64,000 nucleotides of DNA. It comes from Perkinsus olseni (taxonomy: Eukaryota > Perkinsozoa > Perkinsida > Perkinsidae). The notes below the pieces were generated by a model. The model did not search any database, was not told the origin of the DNA, and saw only the letters and a list, made by a program, of their open reading frames with translations. The translations under genes and the position numbers were made by a program. Of the stretch, positions 1-10,640 are shown in pieces (position 1 is the stretch's first letter; the number at the start of each line of letters is the position of its first letter). Location of the stretch: assembly GCA_013115135.1 (NCBI GenBank), contig JABANP010000069.1, positions 1 to 64,000 on the forward strand, given 5' to 3'.

Positions 1-101
1 ATTACGCTCTACTAGCACAGCTTGTGTCCGATCTACGGAAGATATCAATTAAGGGACACATCCGCGCACAATTGAGGAAATAAACACAATGGATCACCAC
101 A
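1..101 (-). repeat. 3' LTR of the first retrotransposon (partial)
   Basis: Identical to 5239-5339. Read on the minus strand it begins TGTGGTGATCC, the expected TG start of an LTR, directly after a purine tract. The other end runs off the window. Confidence 0.85.
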
Positions 102-112
102 CCTCCCCCAGT
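102..112 (-). promoter_or_regulatory. polypurine tract
   Basis: On the minus strand the bases CTGGGGGAGG lie immediately before the TG of the 3' LTR. This is where the plus-strand DNA primer of LTR elements sits. It also fixes the LTR boundary at position 101. Confidence 0.7.
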
Positions 113-118
113 TGACTC

Positions 119-1588
119 TCAACTACTAGGGGCATTTGCTGCTACAATATTTCGAACATGCTCCAAAACAACAGGGGAATCAGGGTCACCATTCAACTGC
201 AAACCAACACTTCTCTTATGAACTTCAACAACTTTATAACGGGCCTTGTCCTTAACGGCGGGATTACAACGGCGAACCCAGCTACCAACAGGGAAAGACT
301 TAAGATGGCCTTGAAGTTTTTTATCCTCCAAGTCCATAGTCTTCTGCATCACCAAGTCATCGACGGCAGCAAACTTTCGATCAAGAATGCTATTATAAGA
401 TCGCTGGAAGAACGTCTCAAACGCCGTTAGACCATTATCTAGAGGGACCAAATTGACACACCGGTTGACATAAGCCAAATGGACCGACCACTCCCGCTTT
501 TCAGCACGGCTCATCGTAGAGAACTTAGCTTTAACTGAGCCGATACATCGCTCAGCCTTACCATTCGAAAATGGCGAATGTCGGGGAACACCGCTCCAAG
601 ACACTCCTTGGCTGGACAACAGAGCGCGAAAGGTACGAGAAATATATCCTCCTCCGTTGTCACTCTTGAAGTGATGACACCACCCAATGCGCTCGCAGAC
701 ACCACTCACAGCCCGGCAGAGTTCACGAGCTTCTAGTGAACGTAGAGGAACCAACCAACAAAAACTTGACAGGGCGTCCACCAAAGCGACAAAATATCTA
801 AAGCCAAACCGGTCTTTAATCAGCATATCCCCAATATCAGAGTATACCGTACACCAGACTCCATCCAAATCAGCAGTGGAGTCACCATAAGAAGAGCGGC
901 CTCCAGAGGATGCGAGCTTGACCCTCTTCTCAACACACTGTGGACACTCCTTAATAATAGTCGCAGCAGCCTGCTTGAACTTAGGAGCCACAAAATCTCT
1001 AGTAAACAAATACTGCACATATCTCAGCGAACAATGACCATTCGTCTCATGGTAGTGTCGGGCAAAATTAGAGAGCAAGGTAGGATCGTTCGGCAGAAGG
1101 ACACAAAATCTAGGCGGAACAGCTTCACCGTCTCTAAAGCGACACTCCACTACTAGTCCGTGCCTATCCAACGCATACCAACGCCCTTCATTCTTCAGTA
1201 GTCGTCTAAGGTAATCATTCTTGGACTCGTTAGACAGGAAGTCTCTCAACTCAGAGATAAAGGAGTCGCCATCCTGTACAGACCTTAACCACTTCACCAC
1301 TTCATCTGGCTTTGCAGAGTCGATGTCCATCACTTGCGAGCAAACTTCCACAGGACCATTAATATCCGGCTCCTCCCCCAGTTCCTCGGAAGGGGCAGCA
1401 GTCTGTAAAGCCTTCAGATCAGTCGATGGAGTCGAAGAAGTAGTAGTAGTAGTATCTTCAACAGAGGAAATACCCCAAGAATTCAGCAGACGGCTTAATT
1501 CATCAGCCGCGGAATTATCAACACCCGCAATCTTTTCAAAAACTAAACGGACATTCATCTGATCAGAGTAGATGACGGATGTCTTCAA
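119..1588 (-). CDS. RNase H C-terminus plus integrase (second pol frame)
   Basis: This frame carries the integrase. A zinc-binding HHCC region (HETNGH, then CPQC) lies near residues 178-220. The DDE core has its first Asp in the SDIGD region, the second in SDNGG and the Glu in GKAERC (about residues 249, 308 and 344). The frame is open from 1594, but the codon at 1588 is TTG. The first ATG is at 1558, seven bases past the TGA that ends the upstream frame at 1563-1565. The first 35 residues (motif GVDNSAADELSR) look like the end of an RNase H domain whose beginning is in the upstream frame. Independent initiation at 1558 would therefore split RNase H; a +1 frameshift in the roughly 30-nt overlap would join it. 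Whether this shift is programmed or a mutation in this copy is open. Confidence 0.85.
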   Translation of the reverse strand: MKTSVIYSDQMNVRLVFEKIAGVDNSAADELSRLLNSWGISSVEDTTTTTSSTPSTDLKALQTAAPSEELGEEPDINGPVEVCSQVMDIDSAKPDEVVKWLRSVQDGDSFISELRDFLSNESKNDYLRRLLKNEGRWYALDRHGLVVECRFRDGEAVPPRFCVLLPNDPTLLSNFARHYHETNGHCSLRYVQYLFTRDFVAPKFKQAAATIIKECPQCVEKRVKLASSGGRSSYGDSTADLDGVWCTVYSDIGDMLIKDRFGFRYFVALVDALSSFCWLVPLRSLEARELCRAVSGVCERIGWCHHFKSDNGGGYISRTFRALLSSQGVSWSGVPRHSPFSNGKAERCIGSVKAKFSTMSRAEKREWSVHLAYVNRCVNLVPLDNGLTAFETFFQRSYNSILDRKFAAVDDLVMQKTMDLEDKKLQGHLKSFPVGSWVRRCNPAVKDKARYKVVEVHKRSVGLQLNGDPDSPVVLEHVRNIVAANAPSS

Positions 1589-4500
1589 GAGTATTCAGCA
1601 TTCTCCTCAAAGCTAGGCGCTCAACACTCTTAGCATAAATGTGGTTGTCTCTCAACCAGGAAATGGCAGATTTACTGTCACTTACTATGGTCAACCGAAG
1701 AGGAGCTTCTCGATCCGCAGTGAACTCTTCCAACAAAGGCAGGTTGGCCAACAGTCCTTGAAGTATACACCATGCTTCTCGTCGATTCACATGCCAGGCA
1801 GACTGTGATTTGGAGAATGGCTTCGCACGAGACGACTCGAATGATCCAAGCTTAAAGATATAACCGAAACCAACTGAGCTGGCATCACACTCGAGAGTAG
1901 CATTATCACCGGACGCACTGCTGTGTTGACATGGTCGTTCAAAGTCATCCTTCACTATTGAAATCAATTTATCAAGTTGACGAACATGATCATCAGACAA
2001 ATCTAATTTCGCATCCCAATCCCCTTTATAGGAGCCAACGATGCTTCTCATTACATCAACAGCAAGACGAGAGCGAGCATGACCAACCGGATAATCTGTA
2101 AGGAGACCAGCCAAGGCAAAATATTGCCTTTTTGACCTCACTGGAACGCGACAGAGCTCGTCGAAACGGGCAGTGTTACGCTTACAAAAGCACTTGAGAA
2201 CACCATCCTCAATGCCCCAAAGTGAGCCTAAATGAGTCACTCTCTTCTGGCCAGAGTCCGGAGTCAAAATCTCCTGTTTTGAGTCTGGAAAACTAAATCC
2301 GAATTTCGAAGCAGTCATCACCAGCATCTTCTTAAAGGCCATAACATCACTGAAACTTCCCGACAAGGTGATGTCGTCGAGATAGACCCAGGCCCTATGG
2401 ACCTTCCTACTTCCGCTCACAACATCGTACCGTACCGAATGGAACCTTGAGGATAAGCTTGCCGTGTACCGAAGAAGGTAGTCCATCGCAAATTCTAACG
2501 ATGATGGACCAGAGCATAGGCCAAAAATTACGCGATTACTGGAGTACAAGACTCCAGCAACGCGTAAGGGCAAACGAACATTTGTTCTCAATCTATAGAA
2601 TGCTCGAGAACAATCGAGGGTACAGAAACTGTCCCCACGACGGTAGGAACCAAGAAGACGAGAGGTGAGCGTAGTAACATCAGCACTGAGATAACCGGCT
2701 CTTTCCGATATAGAATTCACTCCTCGACAATCACAGCAGGGCCGTATAGGAGTACTTTTTCCCGGTTGTCGTACCGGAAAAACCGTTATAGGAGGAAAGG
2801 GAGAGACGTCGGAGGCAGCATTCTCATCATCATCATCATCAACGGGCTCTTTCCGCCACCAGCTCTTATCAGTATAAGAGCCAATTTCATCGTGAAACAG
2901 CTTCTTCTCCTCAGGGGACAAGCGCTGAATCAGCTTACCAGAATAGTCACCGGAGTGGGTAAGGCCATCGATAGGACGCATAGCGCCCTGTAGATCCAAT
3001 TCAAAACAATAGACTTGTTCTTCAGTATCACGTGGTTCATCAGGTCGTAGCTTTCGCACTCTCATCCTATACGCTGGAGCGCTACTCAAATGGAACCACC
3101 GATCATCTTGTGGATCACAAGTATCATCAAACTTCTTGACCGGAATGAAATCTTCGTCAATAGTACCGATACGAGCCAGCAGAGGGGTCTGTCGGCTCTC
3201 TTCAACCAAAGCATCGGAAGAGCAGATGATCTTGTTATCACCAGCATCAATAAATACTCCAAGTGCAGCTATACCCTCCCATCCAATGAATAAACCCGGA
3301 GACAGCGAGGGAACAATATGGAATGATAGTTGGCGGAGAGAACCATCATAGCGAATAAGTAGCTGGACGCAACCATTTGAACTAACTTTAGTACCATCAG
3401 CGAGGGTCACTGAGTGTCTAATCTCCTCGTTGACCGAGCAGGGATACCCAGCATCCTCAAGTGATATAAGTAGGGGCCGTCCAATGAAGTTGAAAGTAGC
3501 TCCTGTATCAAATAGTGCGGCCTTCTCAAAGTTCTCATGAGAAGTTGCCACTGACAAGGGAGGGAAACAAATCTCCACCTTCCTAATAGCCGAGCCAATA
3601 TCGGTGGACTGGTTGCTCTGAGAAGGTTCATCACAGAGTACCATCGCCGAAGCTTTAGGGTCAGAGGACGGTGTCGTAGCAGGAGATTTTGAAGGAGCTG
3701 GCTTACCATCATCCAAAGGTTTACCACCTGACAATTTCGTGGGCCTACTTTCATTCGACCTCAACCTAGCCTCCTTCAATGCTAGCTTTGGACAGTTAGT
3801 CTTCACATGACCGGCTTCTCGGCAATAATGACAGATCTTATCAGAAGTCGAATTAGACGCAACCGTACCCCCACTAGTCACATTGGATGGTCTCAATGTC
3901 GTTGTAACAGATACTGGAGTTGCAGTAGCAGAAGTAGTGGTGGTAGTAACTGAATCAGAAGGTAATGAACCATTCTGCGATCGTCTAAATACACGCTCTT
4001 CTGATATGAGTCTTGATACTAAGTCGTTCAAAGAGGAAACACCCGTACCAATCAAAGTCGCCGCACTCAATGTCCATTTACCATTAACCGCCGAAGCAAA
4101 TTGCAACGCAGATTGAGAGTCGTCAATCTCATTACCTAAGCATCTGGCCTCCTGCTGAGCGTTCTCGAACCGTTGAGCAAAAGCTGAGAGCTGTTCAGTT
4201 TTTCCTCGACGAAGCTGAAGCAGAGAGTTCCATGACTCAAGCTTATCGAAATCACCGCGACCATAGGCAGTTAATAAGCCACTAACTTCACGGCGAAGTT
4301 CAGATACCAACTCAGCATACGTACGAATAGCAACTGGGTGAACGACAGCTCTAGCTTCTCTACTAACTTGGCGTTTCAACATCTCTCTATACTCGAGAGC
4401 AGACCAACATTCCTCATTAGCCAGATCACGGAGATACACCAATACCCTGCGGATGGAACGAGAATCGTCCTTCCCAGAGAAACTACCTCCTTGGAGAAGC

Positions 4501-5177
4501 TCAACATTACTAACAGTCTTCCTAGCATCCCGCCGATCTTGAGATGTGATGGGGCCTCCAACACCAGAGAAAACCGGCAGCAGACTGTCTATGCCAGAAG
4601 GCGTTGCTTCAGAAGCTTGGCCTTTTGACAATGAAGTAGAACTCGATTCGACCTTGACCGGTTGCACAGCTGGTTGGCTCCCAGAAGAAGAAGGGTTCTG
4701 AGGAGTCGGAGAGGACTGTCGATAGTAAAAAGGAAACCTGTCGGGAAAAGAGGGCTCGAAGATACTCGCTTTGTCAAAGTTCAAGAACTTCAACGCAGTG
4801 ATTTTCCTCGCCCTAATATCCCTTTCACGAGAGGCTTCAATGGAGTCGGACAATCCAAGGTCATCGATAAAGTGTGGCCAAACGTAGTCAAAGAAGTTAG
4901 TCAATAAGACCTCACTCGGCTTCGAAGAAAGCGTTGTCTCCAAGTAATACTCTCCACAACGCCAAATAAAGTCACCAGCCGAATCAAGAGTAATGTCCTT
5001 CTCTTTCAACGCGCCACCAACCATCGCCTGAAATTTGGGCATAATAATCCCAAGTCTTAAAGGCTTGCCCAAACATAAAGACTCAACATTGTCCAACACC
5101 AAATCATCAATCTCACTCAAGGGTAAGTCGTCGTTGTCTGAATTAGATGTCGCCCGAGGTGCCATATCGTGAGTCAT
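1563..5177 (-). CDS. gag-protease-reverse transcriptase-RNase H polyprotein
   Basis: A 1204-residue frame starting at ATG 5177. The N-terminal third is gag-like with low-complexity Ser/Thr tracts. A CCHC zinc knuckle (CHYCREAGHVKTNCP) sits near residue 446. The aspartic protease motif DTGATFNFIG is near residue 555. The reverse transcriptase has an F/Y-x-DD box in the form YLDD near residue 930. RNase H begins around LECDASS (about residue 1095) and shows the Glu (RREAW) and second Asp (SDSKSA), but the frame stops before the C-terminal Asp motif. That motif continues in the next frame. The reading frame is uninterrupted, so this copy may have been active recently. Confidence 0.9.
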   Translation of the reverse strand: MTHDMAPRATSNSDNDDLPLSEIDDLVLDNVESLCLGKPLRLGIIMPKFQAMVGGALKEKDITLDSAGDFIWRCGEYYLETTLSSKPSEVLLTNFFDYVWPHFIDDLGLSDSIEASRERDIRARKITALKFLNFDKASIFEPSFPDRFPFYYRQSSPTPQNPSSSGSQPAVQPVKVESSSTSLSKGQASEATPSGIDSLLPVFSGVGGPITSQDRRDARKTVSNVELLQGGSFSGKDDSRSIRRVLVYLRDLANEECWSALEYREMLKRQVSREARAVVHPVAIRTYAELVSELRREVSGLLTAYGRGDFDKLESWNSLLQLRRGKTEQLSAFAQRFENAQQEARCLGNEIDDSQSALQFASAVNGKWTLSAATLIGTGVSSLNDLVSRLISEERVFRRSQNGSLPSDSVTTTTTSATATPVSVTTTLRPSNVTSGGTVASNSTSDKICHYCREAGHVKTNCPKLALKEARLRSNESRPTKLSGGKPLDDGKPAPSKSPATTPSSDPKASAMVLCDEPSQSNQSTDIGSAIRKVEICFPPLSVATSHENFEKAALFDTGATFNFIGRPLLISLEDAGYPCSVNEEIRHSVTLADGTKVSSNGCVQLLIRYDGSLRQLSFHIVPSLSPGLFIGWEGIAALGVFIDAGDNKIICSSDALVEESRQTPLLARIGTIDEDFIPVKKFDDTCDPQDDRWFHLSSAPAYRMRVRKLRPDEPRDTEEQVYCFELDLQGAMRPIDGLTHSGDYSGKLIQRLSPEEKKLFHDEIGSYTDKSWWRKEPVDDDDDENAASDVSPFPPITVFPVRQPGKSTPIRPCCDCRGVNSISERAGYLSADVTTLTSRLLGSYRRGDSFCTLDCSRAFYRLRTNVRLPLRVAGVLYSSNRVIFGLCSGPSSLEFAMDYLLRYTASLSSRFHSVRYDVVSGSRKVHRAWVYLDDITLSGSFSDVMAFKKMLVMTASKFGFSFPDSKQEILTPDSGQKRVTHLGSLWGIEDGVLKCFCKRNTARFDELCRVPVRSKRQYFALAGLLTDYPVGHARSRLAVDVMRSIVGSYKGDWDAKLDLSDDHVRQLDKLISIVKDDFERPCQHSSASGDNATLECDASSVGFGYIFKLGSFESSRAKPFSKSQSAWHVNRREAWCILQGLLANLPLLEEFTADREAPLRLTIVSDSKSAISWLRDNHIYAKSVERLALRRMLNTLEDIRHLL

Positions 5178-5238
5178 TGATGTACCAAACCCAACTCTAG
5201 TGGATTCTTAGAGGAATCTGTTATTAATATTATTGAGC

Positions 5239-5339
5239 ATTACGCTCTACTAGCACAGCTTGTGTCCGATCTACGGAAGATATCAATTAAGGGACACATC
5301 CGCGCACAATTGAGGAAATAAACACAATGGATCACCACA
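5239..5339 (-). repeat. 5' LTR of the first retrotransposon (minimum extent)
   Basis: Exact repeat of 1-101. The inner end is uncertain because the partner LTR is truncated by the window. The LTR must end before the gag start at 5177, so its full length is between 101 and about 160 bp, unusually short. I could not identify a convincing tRNA primer-binding site between 5178 and 5238. Confidence 0.85.
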
Positions 5340-5899
5340 ATAGCCACCAAGTCACAGTCCCCTGCGGCAGTCAGCCGAAATCTCAGATTTCCGGCTTGTT
5401 GCCCATCATACGGCGACACTAATGATCCTCTGAGTTCAAGAGAGTCTCGTGAAGGGGCCGAACATTCGGGAGATCGGTGAAGGGAGAGAGAGTCCCTCTT
5501 CCCCGCTTCATTTTGTCCGGACGCCGACAACACTCAGCCTTACATATCGCAACACACCGGAGCAGAAGCCTCAAATGGTGGTCGCATAATACTCTCGGGT
5601 AAATGCGAATAAAGATGAGAGGACGACCGGCGGCCGCTGATCGGCCGCGGACCGAAAACTGAGCGGAACTATACACTGGCATGCATTCTGATGAATGAGC
5701 ACAGTGTAGTGCTTTCTCTGGTATAGAGCTTAGCATAGCTAAACGGTCTAGTGATGACAGTGAAAGAGGAAAAATGCAACTCTGCGGGTTCCCTATGTAC
5801 AGGAAAAGGCTATGAACTTGTTGGATCAAGCCCTGCTGAGCGCCAGCGTGTTGTCCTCGGATAGGGACAGGTACGGCGTCGTTCTATCGGCGGAGAACA
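5340..5899. other. no recognisable gene
   Basis: Host flank of the retrotransposon. Minus-strand open frames of 97 and 136 codons overlap in different frames and show no family resemblance. I see no repeat or RNA gene. Confidence 0.4.
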
Positions 5900-6606
5900 T
5901 CAAGGGCCGATCTCCTTCGAGTTGTAGATCACTCCACGAGCATGCACGCTTTGATCTCTGCAGGACCCGGTGTCAGCGGGCTTGGTAGTGAAGACGTTGT
6001 CAGCTTCGGTCAAGCCTCCCTCAAAGTCGAGCAAAACGGCGTCCACATAGTTGACGCTACCACCTACACATTCAACAAACATCTCAACCTGCAAAGATGG
6101 AAGAATCGCCAGATCAAGCTTGCGATTAATCTCCGTCCGCTCGTTGTATTTATAGATGCCGACAGTAAGAGGGGAGACCTCTCTCAAGAAGTGCAGCTTC
6201 CTACCAAGGAAGATCGTGTCGAAAGACAGCCTATTGTAGTTAGTCAGAGTCTTCAAGTCACTATCCAGGATAGTCTATCCTGAACAGCGTCTTCAGGTAA
6301 GAATCGACGGATAGCCCTACTCCAGGACCCAGGGTCCCTCAAGTCCACCCTGTAAGTGCCACGACCTCCCAAGAGAGGAAACTCAGGTGGGTCAACAAAT
6401 GCAGGCTGGCCAGGAACCTTGAATGTGAACTCAACTCCACCGTCCTCGTCGATATCGTAAGTTATGCGGTAGACACCAGCATCGTGAACGAACTTGCCGA
6501 AGTGCTGAGCCGTAGTGGCCGCGAGAAGCTGCGCGGTCATCCGCCAAGTCGAGAGAGACTTTACCATTGAGGGATTGAAGGTGATGTTCAGAGAGAAATC
6601 TGCCAA
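5900..6606 (-). CDS. hypothetical protein, probably two exons
   Basis: Two adjacent minus-strand frames (6606-6253 and 6256-5900) read like consecutive parts of one protein of about 230 residues: first a stretch with alternating hydrophobic residues (FTFKVPGQPAF, GTYRVDL), then one rich in beta-type segments (LTVGIYKYNE, VEMFVECV). The sequence at the join contains CTGACTAAC followed by AATAG, a good branch-point and acceptor pair, so a very short intron is likely. I could not find a donor that keeps phase, so a frameshift is the alternative. I do not recognise the family. Composition and the lack of stops on both sides make real coding likely. Confidence 0.45.
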
Positions 6607-8550
6607 ACATCGCAGGTAGCGAAAAGATCAATAGTAAGAAAATTGCAGCAGCGTGGCAGACTGAAGTGGAACCGGAAGCTTGCTAAGAGCTTGCTTTGAA
6701 GAATGGTCTAGCCTGATGCTATAATAAAGCCAGCCGCCTGGGGGGCGCTTGAGCTACAAGCCCAGCACGCATGCACATCATTCCCGGAAGGACGTGTGAT
6801 ACGCGTAGCTTCAGGGTCTTAAGATGGCAATGCATTTTGCGACATAATCTCCGAAGACCTGTTGGGATGTGACATCATATTCGGAGGGCAGCCGACGGAA
6901 TTAGCAGTGATGCCAACGCAAGACCTTAGAGAAACTAGCAGGAGCCCACTGAAGCTTCGCGATCGACCTCCGAACGCATACTTACCGTAGCTATGCTTAG
7001 CCCGATGACACATGCCTGCAAATACTCATGAGTAGAGAGGCAGGAGGCAGTGTAGACTATTCAACAGCAATCCTCCGGAAGTAGCTGGTTAACACGTATC
7101 TGCCATTGGATAGGAGCTATTCGCTGTGGATGCTACGGCTGCCTCGACCACCAAATTGGTTGTACCAACAGTGGCGACGCACCCTGGTGGAACCGTGTCC
7201 CGAAAGCGAGGGGGTCACGAGGCGTGACGCGAAACGGATTACAATACAATAGGTGCCGATTCATTATGTATAATCCATATCACAGGTCGTGACCTTGGTC
7301 TTCAAAGAAAAGTTGCATGGCCTAGGAGGTCGGATGGGCTGGAATAACCCAACCCATTTAAAACCATGGGTTCTGATAGCCAACACTGGCTGTATCTCCC
7401 CTAAGTCTACTCATTGTGATGGACTTGCCCGCCGAGCTCAGCTTAGCGAGCTATGTCGCTGCTGCTGTACGTTACTGTCGTCCGTAGACACGCAAGATCA
7501 TCATGCCAAGATAGGAAGCGTGGATAGGTTTTTTTCTGAGCCTACTCTGAGAGTAGTACTCTCCCGAGAGGAGATCCCTGGGGACCTATGCGCTAAGCTC
7601 AATACTTCAACGCCCCATTACCATCTCACCCACTTCTCTTCTCCCATGGGAATCATGCGCCGATTGCTTCTTGGCGAGAATTTCTCGCGCACGCGTGTAC
7701 TGCCCTATTCCCTATGTGATACAAGGATCTGTCTGACCGTGACCGGGCCAGAGTATTTGGACAGTCTATTTCGGTAAGGTAGTTCGTTCGTATGTGCAAT
7801 GGACTCCGCTTGGCTCATCCATTCAGCAACATTTTATTTCCTCGTGTCTGGGCGAGTTGACCAGAGCTCAGCTTCAAACTCAAGTGCAGCTGACGTTTGT
7901 AGAAGTAGAAGCCTTTTTTACAGTGAGTCTGCCGAGGATTCTTTCGCGTGCCATTGATGGATTCCCGCCAACTGTGTCGACCTTTCGTCCTATCTTTTAT
8001 CTGTATTTGCCTTCGCGTTGCCAGAATGATTATCATCTTCTACGTATACTATCAATCGGCGACTCGAAAACGTCGATATCGTTATAATGGCGAGCTCAAG
8101 TGTATCCGTCAGACCTCGAGAGAGCAGGGTCAGGAAGCAAGTCCATCCACTTTCCATTCTGCGTTGACTATCTAAACCCATTGAAGAGGCAGCGAATGGT
8201 GCACCATTCACATGCACCAAGAGCGAACGGCGCATGCAGAGCAACACTCAGGCAGCACGTCAGCCGCTGGAGATTCCGGTTCATCCTGTGCACTTCACAA
8301 ATGTTATCGCCTAGTAGGCTGAGCCTGCACAGTGTGTAGGGTAATTCAGTGGGGCGAACACTTATCACGGAACCTTCACATCAATGTCAAGCTGAAGCTC
8401 CGCCATCTCATGATTCTGATTCGTGGACTCTGGAGACTCTGCCCAGACATGCTGAGCGACCACTCCATTTCTCCTCAGCGAGATGTCTCTTGTCCCGTAC
8501 CCACCACAACCCACACAAACTGACGACGCAACATCCGAACTTTCAGCACA
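6607..8550. other. no confident gene
   Basis: The longest frame is 162 codons (7289-7777, plus) and has no recognisable motif, many Cys/His and no supporting splice structure. I see no repeats. It may hold regulatory sequence or exons too short to recognise. Confidence 0.35.
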
Positions 8551-10640
8551 TCACTCAGACGCAGGCTTCGGCAATTGGACCTCATCTCGGCCAGTAACAG
8601 TTGTATAGAAATTTTTGAATCCCTCCATGGGGCCTGAGCTACCCACATCTCCTATCGGCGATGATGGCTGCGATGAGGCTTCCTCGGCCGTGAGAGTCAT
8701 TGTGAACAGCACTGGATCCGAGTTCACTATTCTTAGCATCTGCATAAACGCGTGCTAAGTACTTCGTGCGATTTCTACGAGTGCAGCCCACCTCAGTCGT
8801 CTCGCTTATTTGATTACATGCGGATATTATACCGCCAAATTCGAGTCTGTAATCTTCGCAGTTCCACCTTATGAAGAAATGCTCCTTTGCCAGATGCAAA
8901 TATCGATGTAGCCCCCGATAGGTAATCGTCGCTCACCTGAGCCCCTCCGTGGTGCAGGACCGTACCGGAGCTTCCACTGGTAAAATACCAGCATAGTATC
9001 GACGCTCAGGTCGCACACAATCTGTTCGGCCTAGCTGTAGTGAGTGGTCTCCAGCTGGGAGGACCTGAGAGCTGTTCAGGTGAGAGCCCGCCAGAGTTCG
9101 AGTTGCCTGGACATGCGAGCTGCGTAATAGCGAAGCAACAAGAGCTCTTCATCTCGACTAGTGAATGCCCGGTGTGCCCTCAAAACACATCTGGGTTGTT
9201 CACTAGTCGAGGCCAATGTCCCTCCCAGAGCTGCTATTGGAAAGTGCTTTGAGACAGTTTATGCATAGACTCTACGCAGAAACTGTCACAACACTTGAAG
9301 CTCGACTCAAGCTATATGCCAGAGAGCTTGAGTCGAGCTTCAAGTTATATTAACGGGTCCTGCTTGGCTAACGTGGTTTACGAAATCGAGCTGCTCGACC
9401 ACGGGCGAAGCGTAGGCTGCCGGAGTTGGAAAGAACCTCATCGCATCAGGTTCGCATGGCTTGAAACATTGATACTCAACTTGTGTGACACAAGTTGGGT
9501 CGAATGTCGCGCTCGGGACTCAGCGAAGTTCTCCGTGCTCTTCGTTGCTCTACAACCCCTCCAGCTCACAGCTGTTCCCTGGTTTGCTGAAATCTGGGCT
9601 AGTCGACCAGGTAGCGCTCCCAAGGCCGATCTATCGAACGCGTTATGGCCGCCTTCGATTTCAAGGGCGCCCTGAAGGTTCAGGAGGGGCCTATGGAGCA
9701 CCCCGCATTCCCACGACTGAGGCGCGAGCTGAGTTCACTGAGGCGGAATCCCTGCTTACCATGGCGAGGCAGTCGGGATCCAGAAGGATCGGGCGGAACT
9801 GAGACGACAGGGCCAGTTCGAAGTGACGAGGAAGTCAGCACTCTACCTTATTAGGCAAGCGCATAGCATACGCACCCGCACTCTCTTTAGAGGTTCCCCT
9901 GGTTGCAGTCAATAAAGAATTAATGATGGAGAATGTGTGATCCAATCGGCCACCATAGTTTATCGATCCAGCGACGGCGACCAAGGGGGCGGCTTCGTCA
10001 TCGCCTGAGGACCATAAGTTCGTTCAACGAGTGCGGACCATCCACGTTTACCTCCAGAGTACTCATCCGGGTGGTGGTTGTAATGGTAGGCTGCATATAG
10101 CATGCACTTGTCCAGGTCAGTATTACACTGAGGAAATACAAGAGTCTGCAAGATAGCAAGATGAGCCAGCATATCGTGTTTACTTCGTCGGAACATTTGA
10201 TGACTCTTAGTGGCTCTCCGAATTTGCTCGATTGGAAGCTCTGTATCACTTCCGGCCGTACCTGAGCCGAGCACACAACTCTAATCAGCCGTTACGTCGC
10301 CATGAGAGAACATCTCCCAAACGCTGACGTTGACCGGACCAACCAGCTACGTGTGACAGGGAAGATGGAAGCCCGATACTGTAGGATGGAAGTTCGTACC
10401 GAGTCGAAGTCTCCGATGATGACGTCTGGCACTAGTTGGCCTCTGAACTGATCGTAAAGTCTGTTGGAACCGCCATCTGCGCATATCCTGACTCCTGAGA
10501 ATCGTCAAAAAATAAATCTTAGCCGAAAACCGCCTCCCACCGGGTTGCGACGAGCTCGACGGCGCGAATGTGAGCGTAGTCAGGAGCACTAGGAGGGAAT
10601 ATGCCAGGACATAATACCACACCAACTCGAACTGAGCGCA
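8551..10640 (-). CDS. TPK1: thiamine pyrophosphokinase, at least six exons
   Basis: TPK transfers pyrophosphate from ATP to thiamine to make the cofactor TPP. Family motifs appear in order on the minus strand. ICADGGSNRLYD and VIIGDFDS (ATP/Mg-binding N-domain) lie at about 10480-10385. VRPEVIQSF starts after acceptor CTCAG near 10266. CSDE joins CNTDLDKC across a short intron (about 10125-10180), giving the TDLxK motif. YGGRLDHTFSIINSLL is at about 9965-9915, and VLPAGDH to CTTEGLR in the exon 9064-8937. WNCEDYRLEFGGIIS starts at 8867 after an ATAAG acceptor. A tail with NSDPVLFTMTL ends at a stop near 8551. The intron between CTTEGLR and WNCEDY joins exactly in phase. The first exon is uncertain: the frame before EAVFG has no ATG, so the 5' end may lie further upstream. 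The intron before 9064 is about 0.8 kb and full of stem-loops. Confidence 0.85.
9153..9497. other. cluster of perfect stem-loops inside a TPK intron
   Basis: Successive exact inverted repeats: 13-bp arms at 9153-9165/9199-9211; 8-bp arms at 9253-9260/9280-9287; 21-bp arms at 9293-9313/9325-9345 with an 11-nt loop; 6-bp arms GAACCT/AGGTTC around 9434-9454; and a 10-bp-arm palindrome at 9477-9497. The arms differ in sequence from one another. The region lies between TPK exons and has no credible coding frame. Confidence 0.7.

Larger units (their letters stand above)
1..5339 (-). mobile_element. LTR retrotransposon (gag-PR-RT-RH / IN), left LTR cut by window edge
   Basis: The first 101 bases recur exactly at 5239-5339 and flank two long minus-strand frames with retrotransposon domains in the order gag, protease, reverse transcriptase, RNase H, integrase. 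That order fits Ty3/gypsy-like or BEL-like elements; the RT is too diverged for me to choose, and Ty3-like is my preference. A purine tract abuts the LTR at 102-112. The two visible LTR segments show no difference over 101 bases, which suggests a recent insertion. The outer target duplication cannot be checked because the left end lies outside the window. The integrase is in a different frame from the rest of pol. Confidence 0.9.

Noticed and set aside
7289..7777. 162-codon plus-strand frame as a gene
   Set aside because: No recognisable motif, composition unlike neighbouring genes, and no splice or homologous support.
8930..9015. Possible TPP riboswitch (stem ACCTGAGC/GCTCAGGT with CTGGTA-AAA-TACCAG)
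   Set aside because: The conserved CTGAGA and core motifs are not present, and the segment is a TPK coding exon that translates through conserved family motifs.
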